A stretch of 64,000 bases of DNA, from positions 9,271,699-9,335,698 of the forward strand of contig NZ_CP023694.1 in the NCBI RefSeq assembly GCF_008705135.1. The letters run 5' to 3'. The position numbers and the translations under genes were made by a program. The DNA comes from Streptomyces coeruleorubidus. GTDB taxonomy: Bacteria > Actinomycetota > Actinomycetes > Streptomycetales > Streptomycetaceae. Below, piece after piece: positions 1-8,237 of this stretch (its first letter is position 1; every line of letters begins with the position of its first letter). The notes below the pieces were generated by a model that was not told where the DNA came from, ran no database searches, and saw only the letters and a list, made by a program, of their open reading frames with translations.

Positions 1-312
1 AGCGGCCTGGGCTCGTTGGCCGTGGCGGCCGACCCGGCCGCCCACGCCTCGCTCGTCCCGCTCTGGATCTCCTCGCTGCCCTACAACTCCTCCAAGGCCG
101 CCCTGAACATGGTCACGGTGCTGTACGCGCGTGCCCTGCCGCGCATGCGGATCAACGCCGTCGACCCGGGCCACACCGCCACCGACCTCAACGGCCACAC
201 CGGCGCCAAGAGCGTCGAGCAGGGCGCCGACATTATCGTCCGCATGGCTTCGATCGGCCCCGACGGACCGACCGGCGGCTATTACACGGCCGACGGCCCC
301 ATGCCCTGGTGA
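1..312 (+). CDS. Short-chain dehydrogenase/reductase, C-terminal part (5' end outside window)
   Basis: The frame is open from base 1 (SGLGSLAVAAD...) to the TGA at 310-312, so the start lies upstream of the window. PYNSSKAALNMV contains the Y-x-x-x-K catalytic pair of the SDR family, preceded by the usual Ser-rich stretch, and INAVDPGHTATDLNG is the conserved segment after the active site in NAD(P)-dependent Rossmann-fold oxidoreductases. The glycine-rich cofactor loop is missing because of the window edge. A DsbA-like gene follows 49 bases downstream on the same strand, so the two may be co-transcribed. The substrate cannot be told. Confidence 0.85.
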   Translation, partial: SGLGSLAVAADPAAHASLVPLWISSLPYNSSKAALNMVTVLYARALPRMRINAVDPGHTATDLNGHTGAKSVEQGADIIVRMASIGPDGPTGGYYTADGPMPW

Positions 313-361
313 CACCCGAGCCGCCGAATACCACCCGCACCGCACCGACAGGAGTCCGTTC

Positions 362-961
362 ATGCACCGTCCGCGCCGCGTCGAGGCCGTCATCGACTTC
401 GTTTGCGTCCACTGCTACCTCGGCTTCACCCGCTACCTCCGGGCCGTCATCCGCCACCGCGCGGACGGTGGCACCGTCGAAACCGTATTGCGTCCTGTCC
501 AGCTCCGTCCCCAGGCATCACCCGTCGGTGAACCGCTGGTCGAGGTCTGGGCGCGCGAGCGCGGCGCGGCCGTTGCTGCCCGGCTCGCCGCCGACACCTC
601 GTTCGGCGCCGACGACGGCCTCGAACTCAATTTCCGCCGTGCGGTGTTCACCAACACCTTCGACGCGCACCGACTCGCCGCGCAGGCATCCGCGCAAGGC
701 AAGGGCGAAGAGATGGCCGAGCGACTGTTTCGCGCGTACTTCGCCGACGGCCTGAACATCGCGGACACCACGGTGCTCGACCGGCTCGCCGCGGAGACGG
801 GCGTCATGGCCACCAGCGGCGGGGCGGAAGCACTACAGGCCGAACTCGCCCGCGTCCGCGCACTCGACCTGCCGGTCCCGCCGGTATTGCTCCTCGCTGG
901 CGGCCCTGTCTTGTCCGGGGAGATACGAGAGCACGACGTCCTCGCCGCACTGGGCGAGTGA
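362..961 (+). CDS. DsbA-like thioredoxin-fold protein (FrnE/2-hydroxychromene-2-carboxylate isomerase type)
   Basis: 199 residues. ATG 362 is preceded by AGGAG at 350-354. The N-terminus VEAVIDFVCVHCYLGFTRY matches the start of the DsbA/FrnE family, where the first beta strand leads into a C-x-x-C pair; here it is CVHC at residues 15-18. The all-helical insertion (FRRAVFTNTFDAHRLA...) and the C-terminal PVPPVLLLAGG strand with cis-Pro context also fit. There is no signal peptide, so it is probably a cytoplasmic dithiol oxidoreductase or isomerase. It lies just downstream of the SDR gene. Confidence 0.8.
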   Translation: MHRPRRVEAVIDFVCVHCYLGFTRYLRAVIRHRADGGTVETVLRPVQLRPQASPVGEPLVEVWARERGAAVAARLAADTSFGADDGLELNFRRAVFTNTFDAHRLAAQASAQGKGEEMAERLFRAYFADGLNIADTTVLDRLAAETGVMATSGGAEALQAELARVRALDLPVPPVLLLAGGPVLSGEIREHDVLAALGE

Positions 962-1151
962 CACCATGCCTCGCCCCGGTCTCACGCGAAGCAGCAGGCG
1001 TGACAGCGCAGGCAAGTTACGGAATCGGCCTGTTTCAGAAGGGAGACCAGCATGAGGGGCGACGACCTGGTCGGCGCCGGCCAGGTCGCCCAGCAGATCA
1101 GCCTCGACACGGCACGCGAGGACCGGCTCTTGGCCACCGTGCGCGGGCCTG

Positions 1152-2177
1152 TCACCTCCGAAACTGCTGCGCCACTGCCGCGAAGGCGGCCTTGGGTTCC
1201 CATTCCATGTCGGGGTAGGTCTGCCCCCGACGCCCTTCGAGGAGTTTGACGATGCCCAGGCCTGCCCGGTCCAAGTCGTTCCTGGGGTCGCCGTCCGGGC
1301 GGTGGGGGTAGCCAGGCAAGGCGAACAGGAACACGAACGCGCTGTCCACGCCCTCGGTCTCGAAAATCTCCAGCAGCTCGCTCAGATATGCGGCCTGGCC
1401 TGCCTCGTCACGCTCGTATAGGCCGTTCAGCCGTACAGGGGCCCTGGTCTCTGGGTCGTAATCGACCACTTCCAGCACCCGCCCGCCGCGGTCTCCCGCG
1501 CCGCGGTAGGCCGCGGTGCCGAACCCGGTGATGGCGAGCGGCTTCGGGCCTTGGGCCAGGGTGCGCACCGCGTCCCGGAACCGGTCGGCGACCTCGGCGG
1601 AGCGGATCAGCTCGAACGTCACAATGTCGAAGGGAGTCCAGTCGACCTGCTCGAACTGGATGGATGCGTAGGTGAGTTTGCCCTGGAAGCGCTCGCGGAC
1701 CGTGGCCGCGGCCTCGCGGAGGAATGCGTTGATGCGCACGCCGAGCTCGCGCATCGCTTCGGCCCGCCGCTCGGGTTGGCTCATCAGATGCTCGACCCGT
1801 TCCTCGGGGCTCTGGCCGGGCAGGAACCCGCGGTTCATCACGCTCAGCTCGACCCCTGAGACGAACACGACTGTGGCCCCCTGCTGCCGGAGCCGTTCCG
1901 TTCGCTCGGCGCAGTCGCGGAAGAGCCTGAGGATCTGCTTCGGGTCCAGCTCTAGGGGATAGGGCGAGAACCAGACCTCCAGGCCGAGCTCGGCGGCGGC
2001 ACCGGCGGCCAGCTCCAGTCGGTCCGGGTCGCCGCCGATGATCTGGACCGCGTTGCAGTGCAGGTCGTCGCGGATGATGGCGAGCTCGCGCCGGACCACC
2101 GCGGGGTCGAAGTGCTCGCGGGATATCTGGCCGTGCACGACGAATCCGGTGTCGTAGGTCATTCCTCTTGCTCGCAT
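1152..2177 (-). CDS. Conserved TIM-barrel-like protein, function unknown
   Basis: 341 residues from ATG 2177 (AGAGGAC lies upstream). The chain alternates strands and helices with IIRDDLHCNAVQI, GLEVWFSPYPLE, FVSGVELSVMNRG, LTYASIQFEQVDW and SAFVFLFALPGY, as expected of a (beta/alpha)8 barrel of glycoside-hydrolase type, with acidic residues at strand ends. From memory, close Streptomyces proteins are sometimes labelled abortive infection protein, but nothing in the sequence supports that role. It is transcribed divergently from a TetR regulator across a double palindrome (2227-2254) and is that regulator's probable target. No signal peptide. Confidence 0.65.
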   Translation of the reverse strand: MRARGMTYDTGFVVHGQISREHFDPAVVRRELAIIRDDLHCNAVQIIGGDPDRLELAAGAAAELGLEVWFSPYPLELDPKQILRLFRDCAERTERLRQQGATVVFVSGVELSVMNRGFLPGQSPEERVEHLMSQPERRAEAMRELGVRINAFLREAAATVRERFQGKLTYASIQFEQVDWTPFDIVTFELIRSAEVADRFRDAVRTLAQGPKPLAITGFGTAAYRGAGDRGGRVLEVVDYDPETRAPVRLNGLYERDEAGQAAYLSELLEIFETEGVDSAFVFLFALPGYPHRPDGDPRNDLDRAGLGIVKLLEGRRGQTYPDMEWEPKAAFAAVAQQFRR

Positions 2178-2226
2178 GGAGACGTCCTCTCTGCCGGTCT
2201 CGGTCGGGCGAGGCTGACAGGAAAAG

Positions 2227-2254
2227 TGCGTGCACGCAAGTTTGCGTGCACGCA
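2227..2254. promoter_or_regulatory. Tandem palindromic operator between divergent genes
   Basis: The 12-base perfect palindrome TGCGTGCACGCA occurs twice, at 2227-2238 and 2243-2254, separated by AGTT, so the centres are 16 bases apart. It lies between the divergent TIM-barrel gene (start 2177) and the TetR gene (start 2278). This suits a TetR dimer-of-dimers site controlling both promoters. Its position argues against the in-frame GTG at 2230 as the TetR start. Confidence 0.7.
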
Positions 2255-2277
2255 GTCATGTGTGGAACGCTGACACC

Positions 2278-2949
2278 GTGACGACACCACCACCAGGGCT
2301 GCCACCACCAGGGCTGAGGGAGCGGAAGAAGCAGGCCACGCGCGAGGCGCTACGCGAGGCGGCCCTGCGCCTGGCCGTGGAGCGCGGACCGGAACAGGTG
2401 CGGGTCGAGGACATCGCCGAGGCGGCCGGGGTATCGCCGCGCACCTACAACAACTACTTCGCCAGCCGCGAGCAGGCGATCGTCTCCGCTGTTACCGCGG
2501 ACCGGGAGGCGCGGATCGCGGCGGCGGTCGCGGCCCGGCCCGCAGGGGTGCGTCTGGCTGACGCCGTCACCGAAGCAGCGGTCGAGCAATACACGAACAC
2601 CAGTGAGCGCGAACACCAGGCGCTGCTGCTGATCACCACCCAGACCGCGCTGCGCGACGCATTCCTCGATACCACCGCCGGCATCGAGCCCCCTCTCACG
2701 GCGGTGATCGCCGAACGCCTAGGTGACGCCGGAGCGCACACAGCCCGCGTTCTCGCGGCGAGCGTGGCCGCGGCGATTCGTATCGCGTTGGAAGGCTGGC
2801 TCCGGCCGGCCGGGAACGCAGAGGCCGCCGGGAGTTTCGGTGCTGGAGGACTGGTCGTGCCCTCCGGCTCACTACCCGACCAGCTCCGCGCGGCGCTGGC
2901 CCCGCTCGCGCCCGCGTTCGACGCCGCCGAGCGACGCACCCAACCGTAA
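2278..2949 (+). CDS. TetR/AcrR family transcriptional regulator
   Basis: 223 residues from GTG 2278. Residues ~12-60 form the TetR helix-turn-helix: KKQATREALREAALRLA, then VEDIAEAAGVSPRTYNNYF. The rest is a helical ligand-binding domain with no recognisable specificity. An in-frame GTG at 2230 would add 16 residues but lies inside the palindromic operator. The regulator probably represses itself and the divergent TIM-barrel gene; the ligand is unknown. Confidence 0.85.
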   Translation: MTTPPPGLPPPGLRERKKQATREALREAALRLAVERGPEQVRVEDIAEAAGVSPRTYNNYFASREQAIVSAVTADREARIAAAVAARPAGVRLADAVTEAAVEQYTNTSEREHQALLLITTQTALRDAFLDTTAGIEPPLTAVIAERLGDAGAHTARVLAASVAAAIRIALEGWLRPAGNAEAAGSFGAGGLVVPSGSLPDQLRAALAPLAPAFDAAERRTQP

Positions 2950-3242
2950 AGTTGACCCCACTGGGGTATCCGCCGGGCAAGCAGAAGCTCCGGACCATGC
3001 CGATGCACCCGGCCGTCATCATCCTCGTCAACCGAGTCAACGTAGATGACGCCATGCCAGTTCGCGACCTACGACTGGAGTAGTAGGGGCGTGGAGATTC
3101 GCGGTGAACTTTCGTATGCCAGGGTCGTCGAGCGTGAGCGCCACGCGCTGAGAGCCTGTTTCTGAACCGGAGTCGGCCGCGCACTGATCATCGGAAGTTA
3201 GGGTCACCAATAGATCGACTGGTTTGGCGACTGGGAGGGCAC

Positions 3243-4262
3243 ATGGTTCGGGGGCGCTTGCCGCGTTTAGGGGCTGCTGGGTTGGTGTGTGTTCTCGCTG
3301 CTGGGGCTGGGTGCTCGGGGGAGGAAGCGTCGACTCCGGGGGCGGCAATGTCTGACAAGGCCCGGTCCTACCTGGCCACCGCGTTGGACCTCATGGAGGA
3401 CAAGGCACTTCGCCGCCACGATGTCGACTGGGATGAGATACGGCGAACAGCCTTCACCGAAGCAGGCAGCGCGCAGCGTCCTGGCGATACCTATCGGGCC
3501 ATTGAGGCGGCTCTGGGCAGTTTGGGAGACGGGCACAGTAGCTTCTTCGACCCGAAGAGGGCAGAGGAGTCGCACGGGGACGAGCAGGTCCGCAGCCCTG
3601 TGGAAGGGCGGGTGTTGGCCGGCGGCATGGGGTATTTGTCGCTACCCGGAGTGCAGGGATCTGAGAAGGTCTATCAGCAGTACCTGCGGGAGGGGCGAGA
3701 TGCCGTGGCGAAGGCTGATCGTCCGAACGCTTGCGGTTGGGTAATCGACCTGCGCCGCAACCTCGGTGGCAACATGTGGCCGATGCTTGCCGTCGTGGGA
3801 CCGATCCTCGGTGATGGCGACGTCGGGTCGTTCGTCGATGCGGACGGCAAGAAGACGGTGTGGTCCATTGAGAAGGGCAGCCCTCGTCTGGACGGTGGTT
3901 CCACCGGATGGGGAACAAGTCCTCCCGTAGGCGGCGGATCAGCCCCTGTTGCGGTACTCACCAGCCGTTCCACTGGCAGTTCTGGGGAGGCGGTGACTGT
4001 GGCCTTCCGTGGGCGCCCTGATACGCGATCCTTCGGCGAGGACACCACAGGCGTCCCCACTGGCAACGTAAATCACCGACTGTCCGACGGGGCCATTCTC
4101 AACCTGACGGAAGTGATGGATGCCGACCGCACGGGGCGTGCATACGACAGCCCCATTCCGCCTGACCAGCCAGTCGTCGACAACCTCGGACGCGGGGGAA
4201 GCAAGGATCCCGTTTTGGACGCTGCAACGGAATGGTTGTCCGAGCAGCCTGGCTGCGCGTAG
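3243..4262 (+). CDS. S41 (tail-specific protease-like) family lipoprotein
   Basis: 339 residues. The N-terminus has a basic start, a hydrophobic stretch and the lipobox LAAGAGC (residues 18-24), so it is probably a membrane-anchored exported lipoprotein. LGSLGDGHSSF (~91-101) is the signature of S41 peptidases, followed by GWVIDLRRNLGGN (~165-177) and VAVLTSRSTGSSGEAV (~236-251), where the Ser of GSSGEA is the expected nucleophile. No PDZ domain is seen, so it belongs with the short S41-like hydrolases. A 290-base spacer upstream suggests its own promoter. Confidence 0.85.
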   Translation: MVRGRLPRLGAAGLVCVLAAGAGCSGEEASTPGAAMSDKARSYLATALDLMEDKALRRHDVDWDEIRRTAFTEAGSAQRPGDTYRAIEAALGSLGDGHSSFFDPKRAEESHGDEQVRSPVEGRVLAGGMGYLSLPGVQGSEKVYQQYLREGRDAVAKADRPNACGWVIDLRRNLGGNMWPMLAVVGPILGDGDVGSFVDADGKKTVWSIEKGSPRLDGGSTGWGTSPPVGGGSAPVAVLTSRSTGSSGEAVTVAFRGRPDTRSFGEDTTGVPTGNVNHRLSDGAILNLTEVMDADRTGRAYDSPIPPDQPVVDNLGRGGSKDPVLDAATEWLSEQPGCA

Positions 4263-4275
4263 GCGGGCTGGGTGA

Positions 4276-5123
4276 TCAGCTGGCCAGCGCCGGTTTCCTT
4301 GGCCAGCTGGGGGTGGCGGCTTTCCGGGCGAGGCGCCTGGTCATGAGGGTGATGGCGGCCCATGTGATCAGGGTCTCGGAGTGCTGGATGAGCCGTTCGT
4401 AGTCCCTGGCGTGGCGGCGGGCGTGCATCATCCAGGCGAGCGAGCGTTCCACGACCCAGCGGCGGGGCAGGATCACGAAGCCGGAGGCGTCTTTTGGGCG
4501 GCTGACGGGCTTGATGGTGAGGTTGAGATGCTGTTTCGCCCAGTCGACGAGCTTCCCGGCGTAGGCGGAGTCGGCCCACACGATTGTGATCTCGGGGTGC
4601 ATCAGGCGGAGGCGGAAGAGGACTTCCTTCGAGGCTGCGGCGTCGTGCAGGTCGGCGGGGGTGACCATGACCATGAGAGAGGCAGGCCGCGGGTGTCCAC
4701 GACCATGTGCCGTTTGCGGCCGTTGATTTTCTTGCCTGCGTCGTAGCCGCGGGTGGCCTTGGATACGGTTTCGGCGGCCTTGACGCTCTGGGAGTCGATC
4801 ACGGTGGCGACTGCGCGGGGGCCTTTGCCCATCGCGCGGCGGATCCGGCAGGCGAGGTGGTCGCGGATCTGTCCGATCACTCCGGCGGCTGCCCAGCGGG
4901 CCATGAATCCCCAGACCGTGCGCCATGGCGGGAAGTCGGCGGGCAGAGCCCGCCACTTGCAGCCGGTGTCGACCACGTAGCGGATGGCGTCGACGATCTC
5001 TCGCCGAGGGTGTTTCTCGGGCCGGCCGCCGCGGCTGGTCTCGCAGGCCGGCTCCGGCAAAAGCGGTTCGAGCAGAGCCCATTCCACATTCGTGGTATCG
5101 GAGGGATAGCGACGCTGACGCAT
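4276..5123 (-). pseudogene. IS5-family DDE transposase, frameshifted
   Basis: The N-terminal half (5123 down to ~4665) reads MRQRRYPSDTTNVEWALLEP with the first catalytic Asp in VIDSQSVKAAE. After RGLPL the frame changes at a CT-repeat (rc CTCTCTC, ~4675). The other half continues as LMVMVTPADLHDA, with the second Asp in VWADSAYAG and the Glu in RRWVVERSLAW, ending at 4276. One base lost or two gained would restore the frame. Some IS5-group elements use programmed frameshifting, but I see no canonical slippery heptamer. No clear terminal inverted repeats were found. Confidence 0.8.
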
Positions 5124-5192
5124 GGCTGTGGCTTCCTTCCGGATCGAACAGGGAGGGGGTGGCCGGCCGGAGGCCGAGCGCCCCCTCGGTGG

Positions 5193-5612
5193 TCAGGAAG
5201 AGACGACGAGGCCGAGGGTGGATTCGATGGAGTTGAGCTGGGCGACGATGTGGCGTACCCACTTGTCGCCCGGGTGGGCGGCGGCATGCGGGGCGACGGT
5301 GCCGGTGATGAACCGGCGGAACTCGGTCAGCTTCTCGGTGAGCACGGCCCGTTCGTATGCCTCCAGCGCGGCGCGCTCCGCGCCGAGCTGGTAGCCGTCG
5401 ACTCTGGTCCAGATCAGCGGTGGCCAGCTGTTTTCGGCGATGATGTCGCGCAGGGCGGCCAGCCCCGACCTGACCTGGCTGGGAGACAGCCCGCTGGCAC
5501 GGGTCAGCTGGGGGAACAGCAGTCCCGCTGGTCTAGCCTCGAACAGCACGAACCGCAGGGTGTCCGCGTGCCGTTGGGCGGCCTCGCCCCGGCGCCGCGA
5601 TGCGCGGGGCAC
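5193..5612 (-). CDS. RacP-like winged-helix protein
   Basis: 139 residues from GTG 5612, two bases after the stop of the decayed gene upstream, so formerly co-transcribed. LLFPQLTRASGLSPSQVRSG is a helix-turn-helix followed by a wing-like LIWTRVDGYQLG; the C-terminal half is helical. From memory, Streptomyces carry a conserved DUF6192 plus RacP gene pair, and this pair fits it. The role is unknown, probably DNA binding. With its partner broken, it may be an orphan. Confidence 0.6.
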   Translation of the reverse strand: MPRASRRRGEAAQRHADTLRFVLFEARPAGLLFPQLTRASGLSPSQVRSGLAALRDIIAENSWPPLIWTRVDGYQLGAERAALEAYERAVLTEKLTEFRRFITGTVAPHAAAHPGDKWVRHIVAQLNSIESTLGLVVSS

Positions 5613-5614
5613 GA

Positions 5615-6617
5615 TTACTCGCCCCGCAGCATGCGGGCGAGCTCGTCATCCATGTCGACCTTGCCGGTGTCAACCGCGGTCTCGATCCAGTCCAGCGTCG
5701 CCCGTACCTTGGCGACGTTCTGGTGCACGATCGTGGCCTCGTCCTCGCCGAGGGTGCGGTCGCGCAGGCCCGGAACAGCCCGGCCGACCGCGGCGACGAA
5801 GGAGTGGCAGGCGGTGACCAGGTCCAGGAACTCCACCGTCCGGTGGATCTTCTTCACTGCCGGGGCGACGGAGCTGGTGTCTTCGAAGTGCGCGCGGGCT
5901 TGCCGACTGCGCTCGTTCTGGGCATGGTTGACCTGGAAGCGGGCGGTGTCGTCGCTCATCGTCCGAAACGCGACGCCCGGCCTGCGCAGCAAGTTCGTGG
6001 CCGCCGTGGTGGCCACGTGCTCGTCGCGGGTTGAACTCCTCCACCACCCGGGCCTTGTCCACCGTGGTCACCTTGGCCGTCACCTCCGGCCGCTTCAGGA
6101 AGTCGCTGGTCACCGCAGCGGCGACTTGGTCGTCCTGGGCGAGCGTGTGAATCGCGGTGACCTTCTCTTTCGGCGTCACCGGTGTCTCGACCCGGTTGCC
6201 GACCCGACGGCTGGCGTCGTCTGGCGTCCACCGGGCCCTGCCCTGGGGCGGTGTGAGGATCGCGTCGAACCGTTCCTGGTCGTCCTCGATGTATGCCAGG
6301 ATCCGGTGAACGGTGTAGGAGACGCCCTTCTGCCGTCGGTCGGCCGGCCATCGCGAGGACGTCCACCTCACTGACTTCACCGTGCTGAACTTCAGGCCGA
6401 TGTCCTCAGCCAGCCGCGTGAGCGTCGTGGTCACCGACCACTCCGGGCCACCGCGTGGTGGCCGCCCGGCTCCCTCATCGGCTCAATCTCCAGGGCGCGG
6501 TCCCCGATCGTGAACTGCCCGCGCGTCTGCTGTTCCACCACGTCCCGCAGCTCGGCCACGATCTGCTCGTAAACGGGACTGGCTGACGCTTCCGACGTTG
6601 TCGATCTCCTCCGCCAT
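5615..6617 (-). pseudogene. DUF6192-like gene, broken by several frameshifts
   Basis: Coding sequence continues on the minus strand across three frames. YEQIVAELRDVVEQQ and QFTIGDRALEIEPM lie at ~6455-6580. After a frameshift, TTTLTRLAEDIGLKFSTVK continues down to ~6020. After another shift near 6010, LLRRPGVAFRTMSDDTARF runs to the stop at 5615. The N-terminal frame has a stop close upstream, so the 5' end is damaged too. Helical segments follow a putative HTH. It ends two bases before the RacP-like gene. Family assignment is from memory. Confidence 0.6.
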
Positions 6618-6781
6618 GGGTTTCACCACCCATGCGGGCCGCAGCACGGAGCTAACGTCCGTGACGTGTACACGGCCCGCTCAGCACCGAGAGTCAGACC
6701 GAAAACCCACTGATCACAACAAACGACCGCAAGTGACCGGATTCTGAACGAAGCCGGACTCAGAATGCGTTCGCAATGCGG

Positions 6782-7096
6782 TCACTGTGCCCGTTCGTCG
6801 AACGTTTCCTTCCGGCGCCTCCAAGCCCTCACCACACACCGCCGCGAGCAGAAGACTGCGTTCGACCTCCGGTCGACGCCGGCAACCCACCGGGCCCCGC
6901 ACTCGGGACACTCGACCCCGCCCGCACCGCCCTGCACGGCCGCCAGGCGCTTACGCAACCGGCGTTCCGTACGCCACTGCCTGGCACGACACGCCGTGGA
7001 GCAGTACACCGGCTGAGGTCGCGCCCCCGGTCTCAGCCGGTCGCCACAAGCCCGACAGTTCCTCTCCCCAACCCGCCCGGCGCCTCTGGACACCAC
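6782..7096 (-). CDS. Small double zinc-knuckle protein
   Basis: 104 residues, very Arg-rich. It has two similar cysteine modules: CRACG...YCSTACRARQWR and CPECGARW...FCSRRCVVRAWRRR, i.e. two CxxC-n-CxxxC motifs of treble-clef type. This suggests a nucleic-acid-binding or toxin-associated zinc protein. A related single-module protein lies at 22885-23229. No partner gene is obvious; the neighbours are a pseudogene and an AhpD-fold gene on the other strand. Confidence 0.55.
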   Translation of the reverse strand: MVSRGAGRVGERNCRACGDRLRPGARPQPVYCSTACRARQWRTERRLRKRLAAVQGGAGGVECPECGARWVAGVDRRSNAVFCSRRCVVRAWRRRKETFDERAQ

Positions 7097-7249
7097 GCCA
7101 GCGTAGAACCAAGGCTACTCAGAACCGGGGATCAGAAACACGCGCTGACACTGCTTGGACCTGGCTGCCTGCCCAAGAACGACTGTCTTCCGTCTGTCAC
7201 ATTTCTCTGTCGCGATCCGTCAGGGCAGTGACGGCAACATGAGAGCCCT

Positions 7250-7768
7250 ATGGAGATGGCGATGGAAACACGTTCGATCACGGCGGAGGTCTCGATGGTT
7301 CCGCGGATGTCCGAGGACCCCGCGGAACTCGTTCCCGAGCTGGCGGAGGCGTCGGCGGCGCTGTTCAAGGTCACCGGCAACGGTTCGGTACCGCGCTGCA
7401 CGATCAGCCTGGTTCAGTTGCGTGCCGGTCAGATCGTCGGCAGCACCTACCTCACCGTTCTGCACACGGGCTTCCTGCGCAAGGCCGGGGAGTCGGAGGA
7501 ACGGATCACGTCGGTGGCGTCCTGGCAGGACTCGCCGTACTTCACAGGCGCCGAGCGTGCCGCGCTGGCACTTGTGGAAGCCGTCCTTCAGCCGTCCATA
7601 GACGGCGAGAGGGTCTCGAACGAGCTGTATGCGCAGGCAGCCGAGCACTATGAGCCCAAGGCGCTCGCCACCCTGATGTTCGCGATCGGCCAGGTCAACT
7701 TCTTCATCCCGGTAGCGCTCATCGCCAAGCCAGTGCCCGGCCGGTCATTCACCGACCCGTGGAAGTGA
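7250..7768 (+). CDS. AhpD/carboxymuconolactone decarboxylase-fold protein without CxxC
   Basis: 172 residues from ATG 7250, with in-frame ATGs at 7256 and 7262. The family landmarks are clear: ISLVQLRAGQIVGSTYLTVLH, SVASWQDSPYFTGAERAALALVEAV and ATLMFAIGQVNFFIP. In AhpD-like alkylhydroperoxidase reductases the first block reads GCxxCxxxH; here both cysteines are replaced (S65 and L68 of GSTYLTVLH) while the His (72) stays. A redox role is therefore unlikely; a structural or decarboxylase-like role is possible. A decayed relative lies at 18056-18241. Confidence 0.75.
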   Translation: MEMAMETRSITAEVSMVPRMSEDPAELVPELAEASAALFKVTGNGSVPRCTISLVQLRAGQIVGSTYLTVLHTGFLRKAGESEERITSVASWQDSPYFTGAERAALALVEAVLQPSIDGERVSNELYAQAAEHYEPKALATLMFAIGQVNFFIPVALIAKPVPGRSFTDPWK

Positions 7769-7792
7769 GGCCACCCGGGTAAAGCTCGATGC

Positions 7793-8092
7793 TCAGGTCC
7801 CCAGGCGGTGACCCGAGCGAGCCACCCCGCAGACGCGTCGGCTGCGACCAGGAAACAAGATCACGGAGTGGCTGGGAGGCTGCGTATCCACAGCAAGGCT
7901 CCGCGGAGTGCGGTAGATGTTGCGCGGTCCCTGGCGGTCCACCTCCGCGTACCAGTCCTGCCAGCGCCGGTCATCCGCAGGTCCTCCCAGCGCGTGCCGT
8001 GCCCGGGCAGCAGCGGCAGCGAGACGGTCAGCAAGCGTCTTGGAGATCGTGCAGGTCACCACGGCGTCTGGGCGTGGTCGGGGTACTGACAT
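7793..8092 (-). CDS. Hypothetical short ORF, weak support
   Basis: 99 residues from ATG 8092, with no good ribosome binding site (preceded by CAACGGGG). A helical part, TISKTLADRLAAAAARARHAL, and WQDWYAEVDRQGPRNIYRTPR look protein-like, but the C-terminus (SGHRLGT) looks like read-through into non-coding sequence. It lies just downstream of the DNA ligase on the same strand, after the segment that recurs at 50790-51030. It may be a remnant; no family recognised. Confidence 0.25.
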   Translation of the reverse strand: MSVPRPRPDAVVTCTISKTLADRLAAAAARARHALGGPADDRRWQDWYAEVDRQGPRNIYRTPRSLAVDTQPPSHSVILFPGRSRRVCGVARSGHRLGT

Positions 8093-8237
8093 CCCCGTTG
8101 CGGCCGCTTTCGCCCATGTCCCTGGCTGGAGTTGAGGGATGAGGGAAGGGCGGGATGGACGGCGCGGGCGCGGCTGGGGATCGGGACGCACTCGCCGGTG
8201 TTGCGCGGCGGCGGCCGGGGCCGCCGCGGCGCCGCCG

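Noticed and set aside
1052..1249. 65-codon ORF with a GGGAG-like site before ATG 1052
   Set aside because: Overlaps the 3' end of the TIM-barrel gene and loses protein character after ~35 residues; at best a remnant.
4707..6374. 555-codon open frame on the plus strand
   Set aside because: Opposite the IS5 transposase and DUF6192/RacP genes; no family resemblance.
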